Positions 19,833 through 30,739 of a DNA stretch of 64,000 nucleotides are shown here, piece by piece. The notes below the pieces were generated by a model that saw only the letters and a program-made list of their open reading frames with translations, ran no database searches and had not been told where the DNA came from. Made by a program: the position numbers and the translations under genes. Source of the DNA: Bradyrhizobiaceae bacterium (GTDB taxonomy: Bacteria > Pseudomonadota > Alphaproteobacteria > Rhizobiales > Aestuariivirgaceae); the NCBI GenBank assembly GCA_947475225.1, contig CANJMQ010000003.1:1-64000 (forward strand), in the 5' to 3' direction. Position 1 is the first letter of the stretch; every line of letters begins with the position of its first letter.

Positions 19833-20837
19833 ATGCTGAATGTCTATGGTGCGGCCAATGGCTGCCTGACCGAGTTCCCGGCCTCCGCCACGGATCTGCC
19901 GCCGGATGCCGTGTGGATCGACCTCGTCGAGCCCACCGCCAACGAGGAATCGAAGGTCGAGGGTGTTCTGGGGATCGACATCCCGACGCGTGAGGAACTG
20001 GCCGAGATCGAGGCCTCCTCCCGGCTCTACCAGGAGGATGGCGCGGTGTTCATGACCGCCAACCTGATCCGCCGCGGCGACAATGACGAGCCGGAATCAT
20101 CGCCCGTCACCTTCATCGTCAAGGACAACACGCTGATCACCGTGCGCTACCACCATCCGCAGGCCTTCCCGGCCTATGTCAAGCGGGCGATGAAGCCGCA
20201 GACCACGACGATGAACGGTTGGGGCGTTCTGATCTCGCTCCTCGAAGCCGTGGTCGATCGCGCCGCTGACCATCTGGAGCGCGCTGGCCAGATCGTCGAC
20301 GAGACGTCCAAGAAGACCTTCGGCGCCAAGCGCACGCTCGCTGGCGTGCACAAGCAGAATCCGCGCAAGGGCGTGAACCTTCAGGAACTGATCGAGCGCA
20401 TCGGCGAGGAGGGCGACTTCGTCTCCAAGATGCGCGAGAGCCTCGTGTCCATCGGCCGGGCGGTTGCCTTCATGCAGGCCATCGAGGACCAGACGCGCGA
20501 GAGCAAGCAGGTGAAGGAGAACAAGGCGCGGATCAAGATCCTGCAGCGCGATATCGTTTCGCTTACCGACCATGCCACCTTCCTGTCCGGCAAGATCAGC
20601 TTCCTGCTCGATGCCGTGCTGGGCCTCATCTCCATCGAGCAGAACGGCATCATCAAGATCTTCTCGGTGGCGGCCGTCGTCTTCCTGCCGCCAACGCTGG
20701 TGGCGTCGATCTACGGCATGAACTTCGCCTTCATGCCGGAGCTGCAGTGGCAGCTGGGCTACCCCTTCGCCATCCTGCTGATGATCATGTCCGCCGTGCT
20801 GCCCTACTACTACTTCAAGGGCAAGGGTTGGCTGTAA
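19833..20837 (+). CDS. corA: CorA family divalent-cation (Mg2+/Co2+) transporter
   Basis: 334-residue channel of the inner membrane. Large N-terminal cytoplasmic domain with VWIDLVEPTANEE and TFIVKDNTLITVRYH, a long coiled-coil-like stalk region (ERAGQIVDETSKK...), and two C-terminal membrane helices, the first ending in the signature YGMNF and the second ILLMIMSAVLPYYYF. The basic KGKGWL end is typical. Its TAA overlaps the crcB ATG (TAATG), so cation and fluoride transport are translationally coupled here. Confidence 0.95.
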   Translation: MLNVYGAANGCLTEFPASATDLPPDAVWIDLVEPTANEESKVEGVLGIDIPTREELAEIEASSRLYQEDGAVFMTANLIRRGDNDEPESSPVTFIVKDNTLITVRYHHPQAFPAYVKRAMKPQTTTMNGWGVLISLLEAVVDRAADHLERAGQIVDETSKKTFGAKRTLAGVHKQNPRKGVNLQELIERIGEEGDFVSKMRESLVSIGRAVAFMQAIEDQTRESKQVKENKARIKILQRDIVSLTDHATFLSGKISFLLDAVLGLISIEQNGIIKIFSVAAVVFLPPTLVASIYGMNFAFMPELQWQLGYPFAILLMIMSAVLPYYYFKGKGWL

Positions 20838-21220
20838 TGCCGGTGGTGCTCTGGGTTGCCCTTGGCGGGGCCATCGGTTCGGCGGCGCGCTACGGCGTCA
20901 ACGTCTGGTCCGCCCGCATGTTCGGCATCGCGTTCCCGATGCATACGCTGATCGTCAACATTCTCGGTTGCTTCATCATGGGGGCATTGACTGAAATGAT
21001 GGCGCTGAAGTTCCACATCGGGCAGGAGACGCGCGCCTTCCTGATCACCGGCATCCTCGGTGGCTTCACCACCTTCTCGGCTTTTTCGCTGGACTTCGCC
21101 TATCTGGTGGAGAGGAAGCAACTGGCGGCGGCGGGTGGCTATGCGCTGGCCTCGGTGGTGATCTCGCTCCTCGCCGTCTTCGCCGGCATGAACCTTGTCC
21201 GCACGCTTTACGCCGCATGA
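20837..21220 (+). CDS. crcB: Fluoride ion channel CrcB/FluC
   Basis: 127-residue four-helix membrane protein that exports fluoride. Start ATG 20837 within TAATG; the track start at 20747 lies inside corA. Family motifs: [18 protein letters not shown], the NILGCFIMG helix break, and [16 protein letters not shown] with the TFS and Phe-box residues. Length is typical of a single homodimeric FluC. No fluoride riboswitch precedes it, consistent with expression from the corA promoter. It overlaps the pseudouridine synthase by ATGA. Confidence 0.95.
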   Translation: MPVVLWVALGGAIGSAARYGVNVWSARMFGIAFPMHTLIVNILGCFIMGALTEMMALKFHIGQETRAFLITGILGGFTTFSAFSLDFAYLVERKQLAAAGGYALASVVISLLAVFAGMNLVRTLYAA

Positions 21221-22203
21221 GCGAGGTGAAGCGGCATGTGGTGACCGAGGAAGAAGCCGGCATGCGGCTCGACCGATGGTTCAAGGTCCACTTCCCGCAG
21301 GTGACCTTCGCCTACCTCAACAAGCTCACCCGCACGGGCCAGGTGCGCGTCGGCAGTGCCCGCGCCAAGACCAACACCAGGCTCGAGGCCGAGCAGGAAA
21401 TCCGCGTGCCGCCGCTGGCCTTCGACACCAGGCCGGCCGACCTGCCCAAGGGCGAGGTCAAGCCGCTCACCCCGCAGGAGCGCCGCCTGTTCGATTCCAT
21501 GGTGCTGTTCGAGGACCGTGACATTTTCGTGCTGAACAAGCCCTCCGGCTTCGCCGTGCAGGGCGGCACCAAGACGCACCAGCATCTGGACGGGCTGCTG
21601 ATGGGACTGGGCGCCGAGATCGGCGAGCGCCCGCTGCTGGTCCACCGGCTGGACCGGGACACCTCCGGCGTCATCGTCATCGCCAAACGCCGCTCCATTG
21701 CCGCGGCACTGGGCAAGCTCTTCGCCACGCGGGCGGTGAAGAAAACCTATTGGGCGGTTGTGAAGGGCGTGCCGAAGCCCGCGCAGGGCCGCATCGAGGT
21801 GGCACTGATCAAGGCCAAGGGCCCCGAGGGCGATCGCATGCGCGCCTCGCGCGAAGGCGAGGAGGAGGACGAGCAGCGCGCCGTCACCTTCTACAGCGTC
21901 GTCGACAAGGCACCGGCCGTCGCCGCCTGGGTGTCGTTGAAGCCGGTCACCGGCCGCCAGCACCAGCTCCGCGCCCACATGGCGCACATCGGCACGCCGA
22001 TCATGGGCGACGAGAAATATGGCGGGCTCGATGACCTGCCCGACGGCATGGACCGCAAGCTCCACCTTCACGCCCGCCGCATCATCTTCCCGCACCCGCG
22101 CGAGGGCACCGTCGACATCACCGCCCCGGTGCCGGACCACATGCTGAAAAGCTTTGCGCTGTTCGGCTTCGACGCCAACCGTTTCGAGGAGGGCGAGGGG
22201 TGA
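21217..22203 (+). CDS. RluA-family 23S rRNA pseudouridine synthase (RluC-like)
   Basis: 328 residues. An N-terminal S4 RNA-binding domain ([26 protein letters not shown]) precedes the catalytic domain with the catalytic Asp in [12 protein letters not shown], then [13 protein letters not shown] and [19 protein letters not shown]. The S4 domain makes RluC or RluD the likeliest equivalent; the target uridines cannot be read from the sequence. The product has an acidic insert (EGEEEDEQ). Overlaps crcB (ATGA) and the HAD gene (GTGA). Confidence 0.92.
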   Translation: MSEVKRHVVTEEEAGMRLDRWFKVHFPQVTFAYLNKLTRTGQVRVGSARAKTNTRLEAEQEIRVPPLAFDTRPADLPKGEVKPLTPQERRLFDSMVLFEDRDIFVLNKPSGFAVQGGTKTHQHLDGLLMGLGAEIGERPLLVHRLDRDTSGVIVIAKRRSIAAALGKLFATRAVKKTYWAVVKGVPKPAQGRIEVALIKAKGPEGDRMRASREGEEEDEQRAVTFYSVVDKAPAVAAWVSLKPVTGRQHQLRAHMAHIGTPIMGDEKYGGLDDLPDGMDRKLHLHARRIIFPHPREGTVDITAPVPDHMLKSFALFGFDANRFEEGEG

Positions 22204-22874
22204 AGCTCGCGATCTTTGACGTCGACGGGACGCTGGTCGACTCCCAGGCCATGATTGCCGCCTCGCTCACCGCCGCCTTCCGGGCGGAGGGGATTGCCGT
22301 GCCGGAGCGGTCCCGCATGCTGTCCATCGTCGGCCTGTCACTGGTCGATGCCATGGCGGCGCTCACCCCGGGTGAGGATCACACCACACACGAGCGCCTC
22401 GCCGCCGCCTACAAGCGGGCCTTCTGGGAACATCGGTCGCGGGGTGAGCACGCCGAAACGCTGTTCCCCGGGGCCGAGGAGCTGCTGGTGAAACTTCGGG
22501 AATGCGGCGACGTTGCCTTGGGGATCGCCACCGGCAAGTCGCGCCGTGGCGTTGCCCACCTCATCGAGAAGCATGGCTGGGACGGATGGTTCGCAACCAT
22601 CCAGACAAGCGACGACCACCCATCCAAACCGCATCCATCGATGATTGCTACGGCGCTCTCCGAAACAGCTACGGCAGCAACCAAAACCATCATGATCGGC
22701 GACACAAGCTACGACATCGAGATGGCCCGCGCCGCCGGTGTCCGGGCCGCCGGCGTTTCATGGGGCAACCATGCCGCGGCTGAGTTGACCAAGGCCGGGG
22801 CACATACAATTTCTCATGATTTCAATGAACTGGAGCGTCACCTTGACTCGCTTTGGCAGGAAAATGCCGCATGA
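22200..22874 (+). CDS. HAD-superfamily hydrolase, subfamily IA (Gph-like)
   Basis: 224 residues beginning at GTG 22200, overlapping the previous stop. HAD motif I is [14 protein letters not shown], motif II is IATGKSRRG, motif III a lysine around HPSKPHPSM and motif [19 protein letters not shown]. The helical cap between motifs I and II is type C1 as in phosphoglycolate phosphatase. The substrate is not determined. ATGA overlap with the ATP12 gene. Confidence 0.9.
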   Translation: MKLAIFDVDGTLVDSQAMIAASLTAAFRAEGIAVPERSRMLSIVGLSLVDAMAALTPGEDHTTHERLAAAYKRAFWEHRSRGEHAETLFPGAEELLVKLRECGDVALGIATGKSRRGVAHLIEKHGWDGWFATIQTSDDHPSKPHPSMIATALSETATAATKTIMIGDTSYDIEMARAAGVRAAGVSWGNHAAAELTKAGAHTISHDFNELERHLDSLWQENAA

Positions 22875-23566
22875 CCGCCCGCCGCCGCTTTTATAAGGAC
22901 GTCACCGTCACCGACGACCTGGGGATTGCCCTCGACGGCCGCCCGGTCAAGACCCCGATGAAGGCCCCCCTTCGCCTGCCGACCCGCGCCTTGGCTGATG
23001 CGGTGGCCGTTGAGTGGGAGGAGCAGGGCGAGGAGATCAAGCCCGCCACCATGACCCTCACCAAGCTCGCCAATACGGCGATCGACAGGGTGGCGGTCCA
23101 ACATGAGGCCATCGTGCAAGAGGTTCTGGAATATGCCAATTCGGACCTCGTCTGCTACCGCACCGACCGCCCATCGGACCTCGTTGCCCTCCAGGTGAAG
23201 GACTGGGACCCCATCGTGGATTGGGCGCGGACCGCGCTCGATGCGCCCTTCGAGGTCACCGACGGCATCATCCACCGTCCGCAGCCCGAGGCGGCCATCT
23301 CCGCCTTCGCCCCTGTGGTTCAAGGCCTTACAGACTTCGAACTCGCCGCCTTCTACTCGATCATGACGCTGACCGGTTCTGCAATCCTCGCCATGATGCT
23401 GACCCGCAAGGCCATCGCACCGGAAGCCGGCTGGACGGCGGCCCACGTTGACGAAGACTACCAGATCGACCATTGGGGCCAGGACGACGAGGCCCGCGAC
23501 CGGCGCGCCGGTCGGCTTGCGGAGTTCATGACCTGCTGCCGCTTCATGGAACTGGCGCGCGTCTAG
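22871..23566 (+). CDS. ATP12-family F1-ATPase assembly chaperone
   Basis: 231 residues from ATG 22871 (ATGA with the HAD stop); the track start at 22853 is less likely. It matches ATP12: RRFYKDVTV, ALDGRPVKTPMKAPLRLPTRALADAVAVEWEEQ near the N-terminus, LANTAIDRV, and SDLVCYRTDRP...DWDPIVDWA. In mitochondria ATP12 binds the F1 alpha subunit and prevents its aggregation; alphaproteobacterial homologues are assumed to do the same. It ends an unbroken five-gene overlap chain starting at corA. Confidence 0.93.
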   Translation: MTARRRFYKDVTVTDDLGIALDGRPVKTPMKAPLRLPTRALADAVAVEWEEQGEEIKPATMTLTKLANTAIDRVAVQHEAIVQEVLEYANSDLVCYRTDRPSDLVALQVKDWDPIVDWARTALDAPFEVTDGIIHRPQPEAAISAFAPVVQGLTDFELAAFYSIMTLTGSAILAMMLTRKAIAPEAGWTAAHVDEDYQIDHWGQDDEARDRRAGRLAEFMTCCRFMELARV

Positions 23567-23652
23567 CCAAGCATAGCCTTTCGGCTGATTTGACGGAGCC
23601 ATCCTCCGGCCTTAACACCTTTTGAGACAACCGAATTTCCCCGGAGTGCCCC

Positions 23653-25185
<1,533 letters not shown>

Positions 25186-25231
25186 GGCTCCCCTCGGCAA
25201 GCCGCGCCGATTGCGCTAGGCTAAAACCATA

Positions 25232-26500
25232 ATGGAACTGCAGGTACTCGCCACCCGCCTCGGCCTCGCGCTCGCCCTCGGCTTCGTCATCGGCCTCGAG
25301 CGCGGCTGGAAGGAGCGGGACGAGGGCGAGGGCCAGCGGGCTGCCGGCATCCGGACCTTCTCGCTCATCGGCATTCTGGGTGGCCTGTTTGGCGTGCTGT
25401 CGCTGGGGGGTGACCGCATCCTGCTGGCGGCGGGCTTCATCGCAACCTCTGCCGTCATGGCCGCCTTCATCTGGCGCGAGAATGCCCGTGAGGGCGTCTA
25501 TGGCGCCACCACCATGGTGGCGGCTCTCGTCACCTTCATGCTTGGCGCCGTCGCCGTGCTGGGCGACATGCGGGTGGCGGCGGGGGCGGGCGTGGTGACG
25601 GTGGGCCTGCTGGCCTACAAGTCCACGCTGCACGGCCTCCTCTCGCGCATCACCTCTCAGGAGCTGCGCTCCGCGCTCGTGCTGGCAGCCATGACCTTCA
25701 TCGCGCTGCCGCTGCTCCCTGACCGGGCCATTGACCCATGGGGGGCGCTCAATCCGCACCAACTGTGGCTGATCACCATCCTCATCGCCGCCGTGTCCTT
25801 CGTGGGCTATGTCGCCGTGAAGTTGGTCGGGCCATCGCGCGGGCTGGTGTTGGCAGCGGCATTGGGCGGGCTCGTTTCATCCACCGTGGTGACGCTGACA
25901 CTGGCGCGGCTTGCACGAGACAATGCCGCGCGGCTCGGCCTGCTGTCCGGCAGCATCCTGGCGGCGGGTGGCGTGATGATGGTGCGCGTGCTGGTGCTGG
26001 CGGGTGTCATCAACCTCTCCCTCGCCGTGGCGCTGGCGGTGCCGCTGCTGGCCGCTGCCCTGTTCCAGGGTGTTGCGGCCTGGGCGCTGATCGGGCGCGA
26101 CGGCCGGAGTGGTAGCGACACGAAGCCCGATGGCCTGGTCCACAAAAACCCCTTCCAGATGTCCGAAGTACTGAAATTCGGGGCGATACTGGGCATCGTC
26201 ATGCTGGCGGCCGGCATTGCCAAGAGCCTGTTCGGCGACAGTGGGTTGATGGCGGTGGCCGCCATCTCCGGCCTTGCCGATGTCGATGCGTTGACGCTCT
26301 CGGTCGCCAACATGGGCCCCGCATCGGCCATCGGAGTGGGGGCCGTACTGCTCTGCATCGGCGTCAACACCATCGCCAAGGCCGTCTATGCGGGAATTGC
26401 CGGTGGCTTGCGGATCGGCATCACGCTCTTCCTGCTCAACATGGCTGCGATGGCGGTGGCGGTCGTCGGCTATCTTCTGGTACCCTCACTCCATCTTTGA
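25232..26500 (+). CDS. MgtC/SapB family membrane protein with DUF4010 domain
   Basis: 422 residues, about a dozen membrane segments. The N-terminal part carries the MgtC-like start LGLALALGFVIGLERGWKERD...AGIRTFSLIGILGGL; the C-terminal half is a DUF4010-type domain with LAAALGGLVSSTVVTLTLA and ISGLADVDALTLSVANMG. Proteins of this two-domain type are widespread and of unknown transport or regulatory role. It is followed after 11 bases by another membrane protein gene. Confidence 0.88.
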   Translation: MELQVLATRLGLALALGFVIGLERGWKERDEGEGQRAAGIRTFSLIGILGGLFGVLSLGGDRILLAAGFIATSAVMAAFIWRENAREGVYGATTMVAALVTFMLGAVAVLGDMRVAAGAGVVTVGLLAYKSTLHGLLSRITSQELRSALVLAAMTFIALPLLPDRAIDPWGALNPHQLWLITILIAAVSFVGYVAVKLVGPSRGLVLAAALGGLVSSTVVTLTLARLARDNAARLGLLSGSILAAGGVMMVRVLVLAGVINLSLAVALAVPLLAAALFQGVAAWALIGRDGRSGSDTKPDGLVHKNPFQMSEVLKFGAILGIVMLAAGIAKSLFGDSGLMAVAAISGLADVDALTLSVANMGPASAIGVGAVLLCIGVNTIAKAVYAGIAGGLRIGITLFLLNMAAMAVAVVGYLLVPSLHL

Positions 26501-26511
26501 GGGGGAAATCC

Positions 26512-27333
26512 GTGCCTGACCGCCGCAGCCTGCCGCCCATGGGGGCGATCGAATTCGCCATCGACAAGGCGTTCCGCCACTGCTTTTTCGCCTTAGGCCT
26601 GGTGATCGGCTGGGCCATGCTGCTGCTGCCGCTGGTGGCACTCGCCTGGTACGTGGCGTTCCGCAGCGGGCTGCCGGATGTCAAGGCGTTGTCGCCCGCC
26701 GCGATGGGGGTGCTCGGGTTGCTGGGGCTTTGCGTACTGCTCGCGTGCTTCTCAATGGGCGTCAACTGGAACCGCCGCATACTGCTCGATGAGCGTCCCA
26801 CCCTGCTGGGGCGCTGGCGGCTCGACGGCGTGGTCTGGCGCTATATCGCGGGTGTGCTACTGCTGGTTGTAGTGCTGGCCATCTATGTCGGTGTGGGCTT
26901 TGGGATATTGACCGCTGCTGTGCCCGCGCTTGCCATAAAACTGGGCGGCGCGGCAAAGCCTGCCATGATCGCACTGACGGTGCTGCTCGGGCTCTCCGGC
27001 CTCTTTACCGTGTATCGGCTGGCTAGCTGGCTTCCCGGTCTCGCCACGGGCGACGGGGCCTATGGGCTCGGCACCGCATGGCGCGTGACGAGCAAAAACC
27101 GTTTCGCTTTTCTCTCTTTCACCTTCTGGCTGCTGTTCACCCTCGCCATCATGGGCGGTTTGGGTGCGGGTGCCTTCTTCGCGCAGCAATCTCTACCCCA
27201 GCCCTGGGTGAAGCCTGTTGCCTTCGCCGTCATCGGGGCGCTTGTCTGGCTGGCGCTGCTGGTCATCCACAGCGTGCCGGCGGCGCTCTACCGAGCGTTC
27301 TGTGGGGTAGAATTTGGAGGGAGCGAGCCCTAG
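26512..27333 (+). CDS. Multi-pass membrane protein of unknown function
   Basis: 273 residues from GTG 26512, which lies six bases after GAGGGGG; the track uses TTG 26497. About six membrane helices: around [91 protein letters not shown] and [17 protein letters not shown]. The central segment [21 protein letters not shown] resembles the linker of other Hyphomicrobiales 6-TM proteins, but I cannot name a family. Its TAG lies in a CTAG shared with the convergent rimO stop. Confidence 0.75.
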   Translation: MPDRRSLPPMGAIEFAIDKAFRHCFFALGLVIGWAMLLLPLVALAWYVAFRSGLPDVKALSPAAMGVLGLLGLCVLLACFSMGVNWNRRILLDERPTLLGRWRLDGVVWRYIAGVLLLVVVLAIYVGVGFGILTAAVPALAIKLGGAAKPAMIALTVLLGLSGLFTVYRLASWLPGLATGDGAYGLGTAWRVTSKNRFAFLSFTFWLLFTLAIMGGLGAGAFFAQQSLPQPWVKPVAFAVIGALVWLALLVIHSVPAALYRAFCGVEFGGSEP

Positions 27334-28655
27334 ACCCGCTCGCCCACCAGGTCATATTCTTCCGCTTCGACGATCCGCACACGGACCATGTCGCCGGGCT
27401 TCAGATCCGTTTCGCCCGGCAGGAACACGTTGCCGTCGATTTCGGGCGCGTCCCACGGCGAGCGGGCGATGGCTTCTTCGTTGTCTTCGTCGATCTCGTC
27501 CACCAGCACGTCGATCTCGCGGCCGACCTTGCCCTGGAAGATTTCTGCCGAGATTTGCTGCTGGGCCTCCATGAAGCGCTCCCAGCGCTCCTGCTTCACT
27601 TCGTCGGGAACCTGCGGCAGGCCCAGTTCATTGGCCTTGGCACCGGAAACGGGCTCATACTTGAAGCAGCCGGCGCGCTCGATGCGGGCTTCCTTCATCC
27701 ACTGCAGCAGATACTCGAAATCCTGTTCCGTCTCGCCGGGGAAGCCTACGATGAAGGTGGAGCGGATGGCAATGTCCGGGCAGATCGAGCGCCACGTGGC
27801 CAGCCGGTCCAGCACCTTTTCCTGGTTTGCCGGGCGCTTCATGGCCTTCAGCACGTTGGGGGCGGCATGCTGGAAGGGGATGTCGAGATAGGGAAGGATC
27901 TTGCCCTCCGCCATCAGCGGGATCACCTCGTCGACATGCGGGTAGGGGTAGACGTAATGCATGCGCACCCAGGCGCCAAGATCGCCCAGTTCCTTGGCAA
28001 GGTCGTAGAACTTGGCGCGCACCTCGCGGCCATGGAACTTTGACGTCGCATACTTGATGTCGACGCCATAGGCCGAGGTGTCCTGGCTGATGACGAGCAG
28101 TTCCTTGACCCCCGCCTTGACCAGCCGCTCCGCCTCGTAAAGCACCGAGGCGCCAGGCCGCGACACGAGGTCGCCACGAATCGACGGAATGATGCAGAAG
28201 GAGCAGCGGTTGTTGCAGCCCTCGGAAATCTTGAGGTAGGCATAATGCTTCGGCGTCAGGTGCAACCCTTGCGGCGGCACGAGGTCCATCTTCGGGTCGT
28301 GCACGGGGGGCAGCGCCTTGTGCACGGCACCCACCACCGCCTCATACTGGTGCGGGCCGGTGACGGCGAGCACGCCGGGGTGCGCCTTCATGATGGTTTC
28401 GGCCTCGACGCCCATGCAGCCCGTAACGATCACCCGACCGTTCTCGACCATCGCCTCGCCGATCGCGGCGAGCGATTCTGCCTTGGCGCTGTCGAGGAAG
28501 CCGCAGGTATTGACCAGCACCACGTCCGCGTCTTTATAGCCGGACGACATGACATAGCCCTCGGCGCGCAGCTGGGTGATGATGCGCTCACTGTCGACCA
28601 GCGCCTTGGGGCAGCCGAGCGAGACCAATCCGACCTTGGGGACATGCTTGTTCAT
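27330..28655 (-). CDS. rimO: Ribosomal protein S12 (uS12) methylthiotransferase RimO
   Basis: Radical-SAM enzyme adding a methylthio group to Asp89 of S12. 441 residues. N-terminal UPF0004 domain with three cluster cysteines ([24 protein letters not shown]), radical-SAM motif [18 protein letters not shown], and a C-terminal TRAM domain ending in [14 protein letters not shown]. The SIRG after CxxxCxxC and the LVDSE start separate RimO from MiaB. Probably monocistronic and divergent to an L,D-transpeptidase. Confidence 0.96.
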   Translation of the reverse strand: MNKHVPKVGLVSLGCPKALVDSERIITQLRAEGYVMSSGYKDADVVLVNTCGFLDSAKAESLAAIGEAMVENGRVIVTGCMGVEAETIMKAHPGVLAVTGPHQYEAVVGAVHKALPPVHDPKMDLVPPQGLHLTPKHYAYLKISEGCNNRCSFCIIPSIRGDLVSRPGASVLYEAERLVKAGVKELLVISQDTSAYGVDIKYATSKFHGREVRAKFYDLAKELGDLGAWVRMHYVYPYPHVDEVIPLMAEGKILPYLDIPFQHAAPNVLKAMKRPANQEKVLDRLATWRSICPDIAIRSTFIVGFPGETEQDFEYLLQWMKEARIERAGCFKYEPVSGAKANELGLPQVPDEVKQERWERFMEAQQQISAEIFQGKVGREIDVLVDEIDEDNEEAIARSPWDAPEIDGNVFLPGETDLKPGDMVRVRIVEAEEYDLVGERV

Positions 28656-28711
28656 GGGGGGTCCTTAGCGGAGGAGGCCGGAAAGCGCAAATAACTCGGG
28701 CCTCGGGGCAC

Positions 28712-28740
28712 TTCACGAAATACTCGCCTTTCGGCATAAT
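28712..28740 (+). promoter_or_regulatory. Candidate promoter of the L,D-transpeptidase gene
   Basis: TTCACG, 17-base spacer, CATAAT, in the 139-base gap between rimO and the transpeptidase gene, 54 bases before the start codon. The spacing fits a housekeeping sigma promoter; the match is moderate. Confidence 0.4.
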
Positions 28741-28794
28741 CCGGGTTATTGGCAACGGCGCGTTGCAAAGCCAAGTTGCAGTGGGGAAGAAGAA

Positions 28795-29436
28795 ATGATT
28801 TCAAGACGTAAGCTGATGCTGGCGCTGGGCGCCTCGCTGTTGTCGGGGGCTGCGCAGGCTGCGACCAGCGCCACAGCGCCGCCGCCGGAAAAGGCCAAGC
28901 CAGTTGCCAAGGCTCCCGCCAAGACGACCGTCGCCAAGAAGCCAGCGGCGAAGAAGGCCCCAGCGAAGAAGCAGGTGGTCAAGAAGAAGGCCCCGCCGCC
29001 GCCGCCGCGCCTCATTATCACAGTCAACAAGGTCAGCCAGAAGATGACCGTCGTCCTCGATGGCGACGAACTCTACAAGTGGCCGGTCTCGACCGGTGCC
29101 CCGGGCTACGAGACGCCGTCGGGAACCTTCCGCCCCTTCCGTTTGGAGAAGGAGCACTTCTCCAAGGAATGGGACGACGCGCCAATGCCCTATTCGATCT
29201 TCTTCACCGGAGATGGTCACGCGCTGCACGGCAGCTATCACGTCAAGAGCCTGGGCCGCCGCGCCTCGCACGGCTGTGTGCGTATTCTGCCGGCCAATGC
29301 TGCAATCCTCTTCGCGCTCGTCCAGAAGACTGGCATGAGCAACACCCGGGTCATCATCAAGGGCGGTTTCTTCGCTGATGGCAGCACCGTGTCCGAAAAG
29401 CCGAAGAACAACCCCTTCTCGAAGTGGTTCAATTGA
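28795..29436 (+). CDS. L,D-transpeptidase (YkuD domain) with Lys/Ala-rich linker
   Basis: 213-residue exported enzyme making 3-3 peptidoglycan cross-links or anchoring proteins to the wall. Signal peptide MISRRKLMLALGASLLSGAAQA starts with a double Arg, then a basic Lys/Ala/Pro linker of about 45 residues (KPAAKKAPAKKQVVKKKAP). The catalytic domain begins at LIITVNKVSQKMTVVLDG and carries HGSYHVKSLGRRASHGCVRI with the nucleophilic Cys. One of two such enzymes in the window; the other is at 33951. Confidence 0.92.
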   Translation: MISRRKLMLALGASLLSGAAQAATSATAPPPEKAKPVAKAPAKTTVAKKPAAKKAPAKKQVVKKKAPPPPPRLIITVNKVSQKMTVVLDGDELYKWPVSTGAPGYETPSGTFRPFRLEKEHFSKEWDDAPMPYSIFFTGDGHALHGSYHVKSLGRRASHGCVRILPANAAILFALVQKTGMSNTRVIIKGGFFADGSTVSEKPKNNPFSKWFN

Positions 29437-29464
29437 TCCCCAAGGGCCGCGCACCACGCGGCCC

Positions 29465-30601
29465 TCACTCCACCACCATGCATCTCTCGTAGCGCGCCAT
29501 CACGGCCCGGGCGAACAGAGCGGTGGTCATGCGGTGTTGGATCTTAGGGCTTTTCAAGGTGATTTGCGGCAGCATGGCGTAGGGCGGCGGCTTGCAGGTC
29601 TTCGCCGTGAAGGCGTCTGACACGCGCTTGTAGGTCTCGGTATCACGGAAGGCGAATTCCTTTTCCCGCAGCAGGTCGGCCCGGAGCGACTCGTCATCCA
29701 GCAGTTTCAGGTTCCGCAGGGACGTTTCGGTGGCGCTGGCCTCTGGTTTGGTTTTTCCGCCCTCATAAAGCATCAGGTCGCCATCGAGGGCGAGGCCGAC
29801 ATCGGAGAGCTCCGCCACCATGTGCTGGAATGCGGCGTTGCGGCTGGCATACCGGCCGGCGTTGTAGTCGGCGAAGACGAAGAGGCGGGAGGGATAGTCC
29901 GCGCGATAGCCGAGCAGCATGCGTGTGCCATAGGCCACGCCGCCCTTGCGCATGTAGAGTTCGTCTCGGAGTTTCCAGATGGCGCCAAGCCCCAGGCGGC
30001 GATCCTTCGCCTTTTCAACCTCCGCGATGGTGAAGGCGGCGGAGACCTGCATGGAGCCCAAGGTTGCCACCGGGTTTGCCGCATCGATGCGGTGCGCCAC
30101 CGCCCCGGCATTCAGCAGGCGCGTCGAGGCATATTCCCGGAATAGGTAGAAGGTGAGGTTGCGGTAGACGAGGTCGAGGTCGCGCTCGGTGCGCGCGGCG
30201 CGGATCATCGCGAGGTAGCTCTTATCGGGGGTCGGCTTCATGGCAAGAAATATTTCCACCCCCGCCGCCGCGGCGCCCGGCAGCACGGGCAGCGCGGCGA
30301 GTTTCGCCTTGATCTGCTGTTCCGCCATGCGGCCGAGGCCCGCCACTTCAGGATTGGCGGTGAAGGTCGATTCCTGGCCGATCACCGCCATCACGCTGCA
30401 GACATTGCTGCGGCTCGGGCGGATGGCGTTCACTGCAAGGGCGCTTGCGATGTCCGCTGCCCAACCGGGGGCGTCCTTGCCCGGTGGCACGACCTGCCGG
30501 GCCAGAGCCCGGACGTCGATGCCGGTCATGTCCTGGTCTGTGGCCAGGGCAGGGAGGGGGAGGATCAGAACCGCCAAGGCGGTCGCGAAAAGCCGTTTCA
30601 T
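29465..30601 (-). CDS. DUF1615 family exported protein
   Basis: 378 residues with signal peptide [20 protein letters not shown]. The mature protein matches DUF1615 through [23 protein letters not shown], the [15 protein letters not shown] block, [15 protein letters not shown] and [20 protein letters not shown] plus [13 protein letters not shown]. The QEST and ADYNAG elements recall lysozyme-like lytic transglycosylases (catalytic Glu and YNAG), so a muramidase role is plausible, but no activity is established as far as I know. It is divergent to aspS. Confidence 0.8.
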   Translation of the reverse strand: MKRLFATALAVLILPLPALATDQDMTGIDVRALARQVVPPGKDAPGWAADIASALAVNAIRPSRSNVCSVMAVIGQESTFTANPEVAGLGRMAEQQIKAKLAALPVLPGAAAAGVEIFLAMKPTPDKSYLAMIRAARTERDLDLVYRNLTFYLFREYASTRLLNAGAVAHRIDAANPVATLGSMQVSAAFTIAEVEKAKDRRLGLGAIWKLRDELYMRKGGVAYGTRMLLGYRADYPSRLFVFADYNAGRYASRNAAFQHMVAELSDVGLALDGDLMLYEGGKTKPEASATETSLRNLKLLDDESLRADLLREKEFAFRDTETYKRVSDAFTAKTCKPPPYAMLPQITLKSPKIQHRMTTALFARAVMARYERCMVVE

Positions 30602-30677
30602 GTCAGGGGGAAGCGCTTAGACCATGGCGATGTTGCAAGCACGGCAGCTTTGCGGCGAATTGTGGGACAGCCATTCC

Positions 30678-30706
30678 TTGACAAACCGCCCCCTCCATGC
30701 GCTCTA
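30678..30706 (+). promoter_or_regulatory. Candidate promoter of aspS
   Basis: Perfect TTGACA -35, 17-base spacer, and GCTCTA as a weak -10, ending 34 bases before the aspS start. The -35 and spacing are good, the -10 is poor but of the kind seen in alphaproteobacterial promoters. Confidence 0.5.
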
Positions 30707-30739
30707 GCGCCCCGAAACCTGATTTCTCGTGAGGACTCA

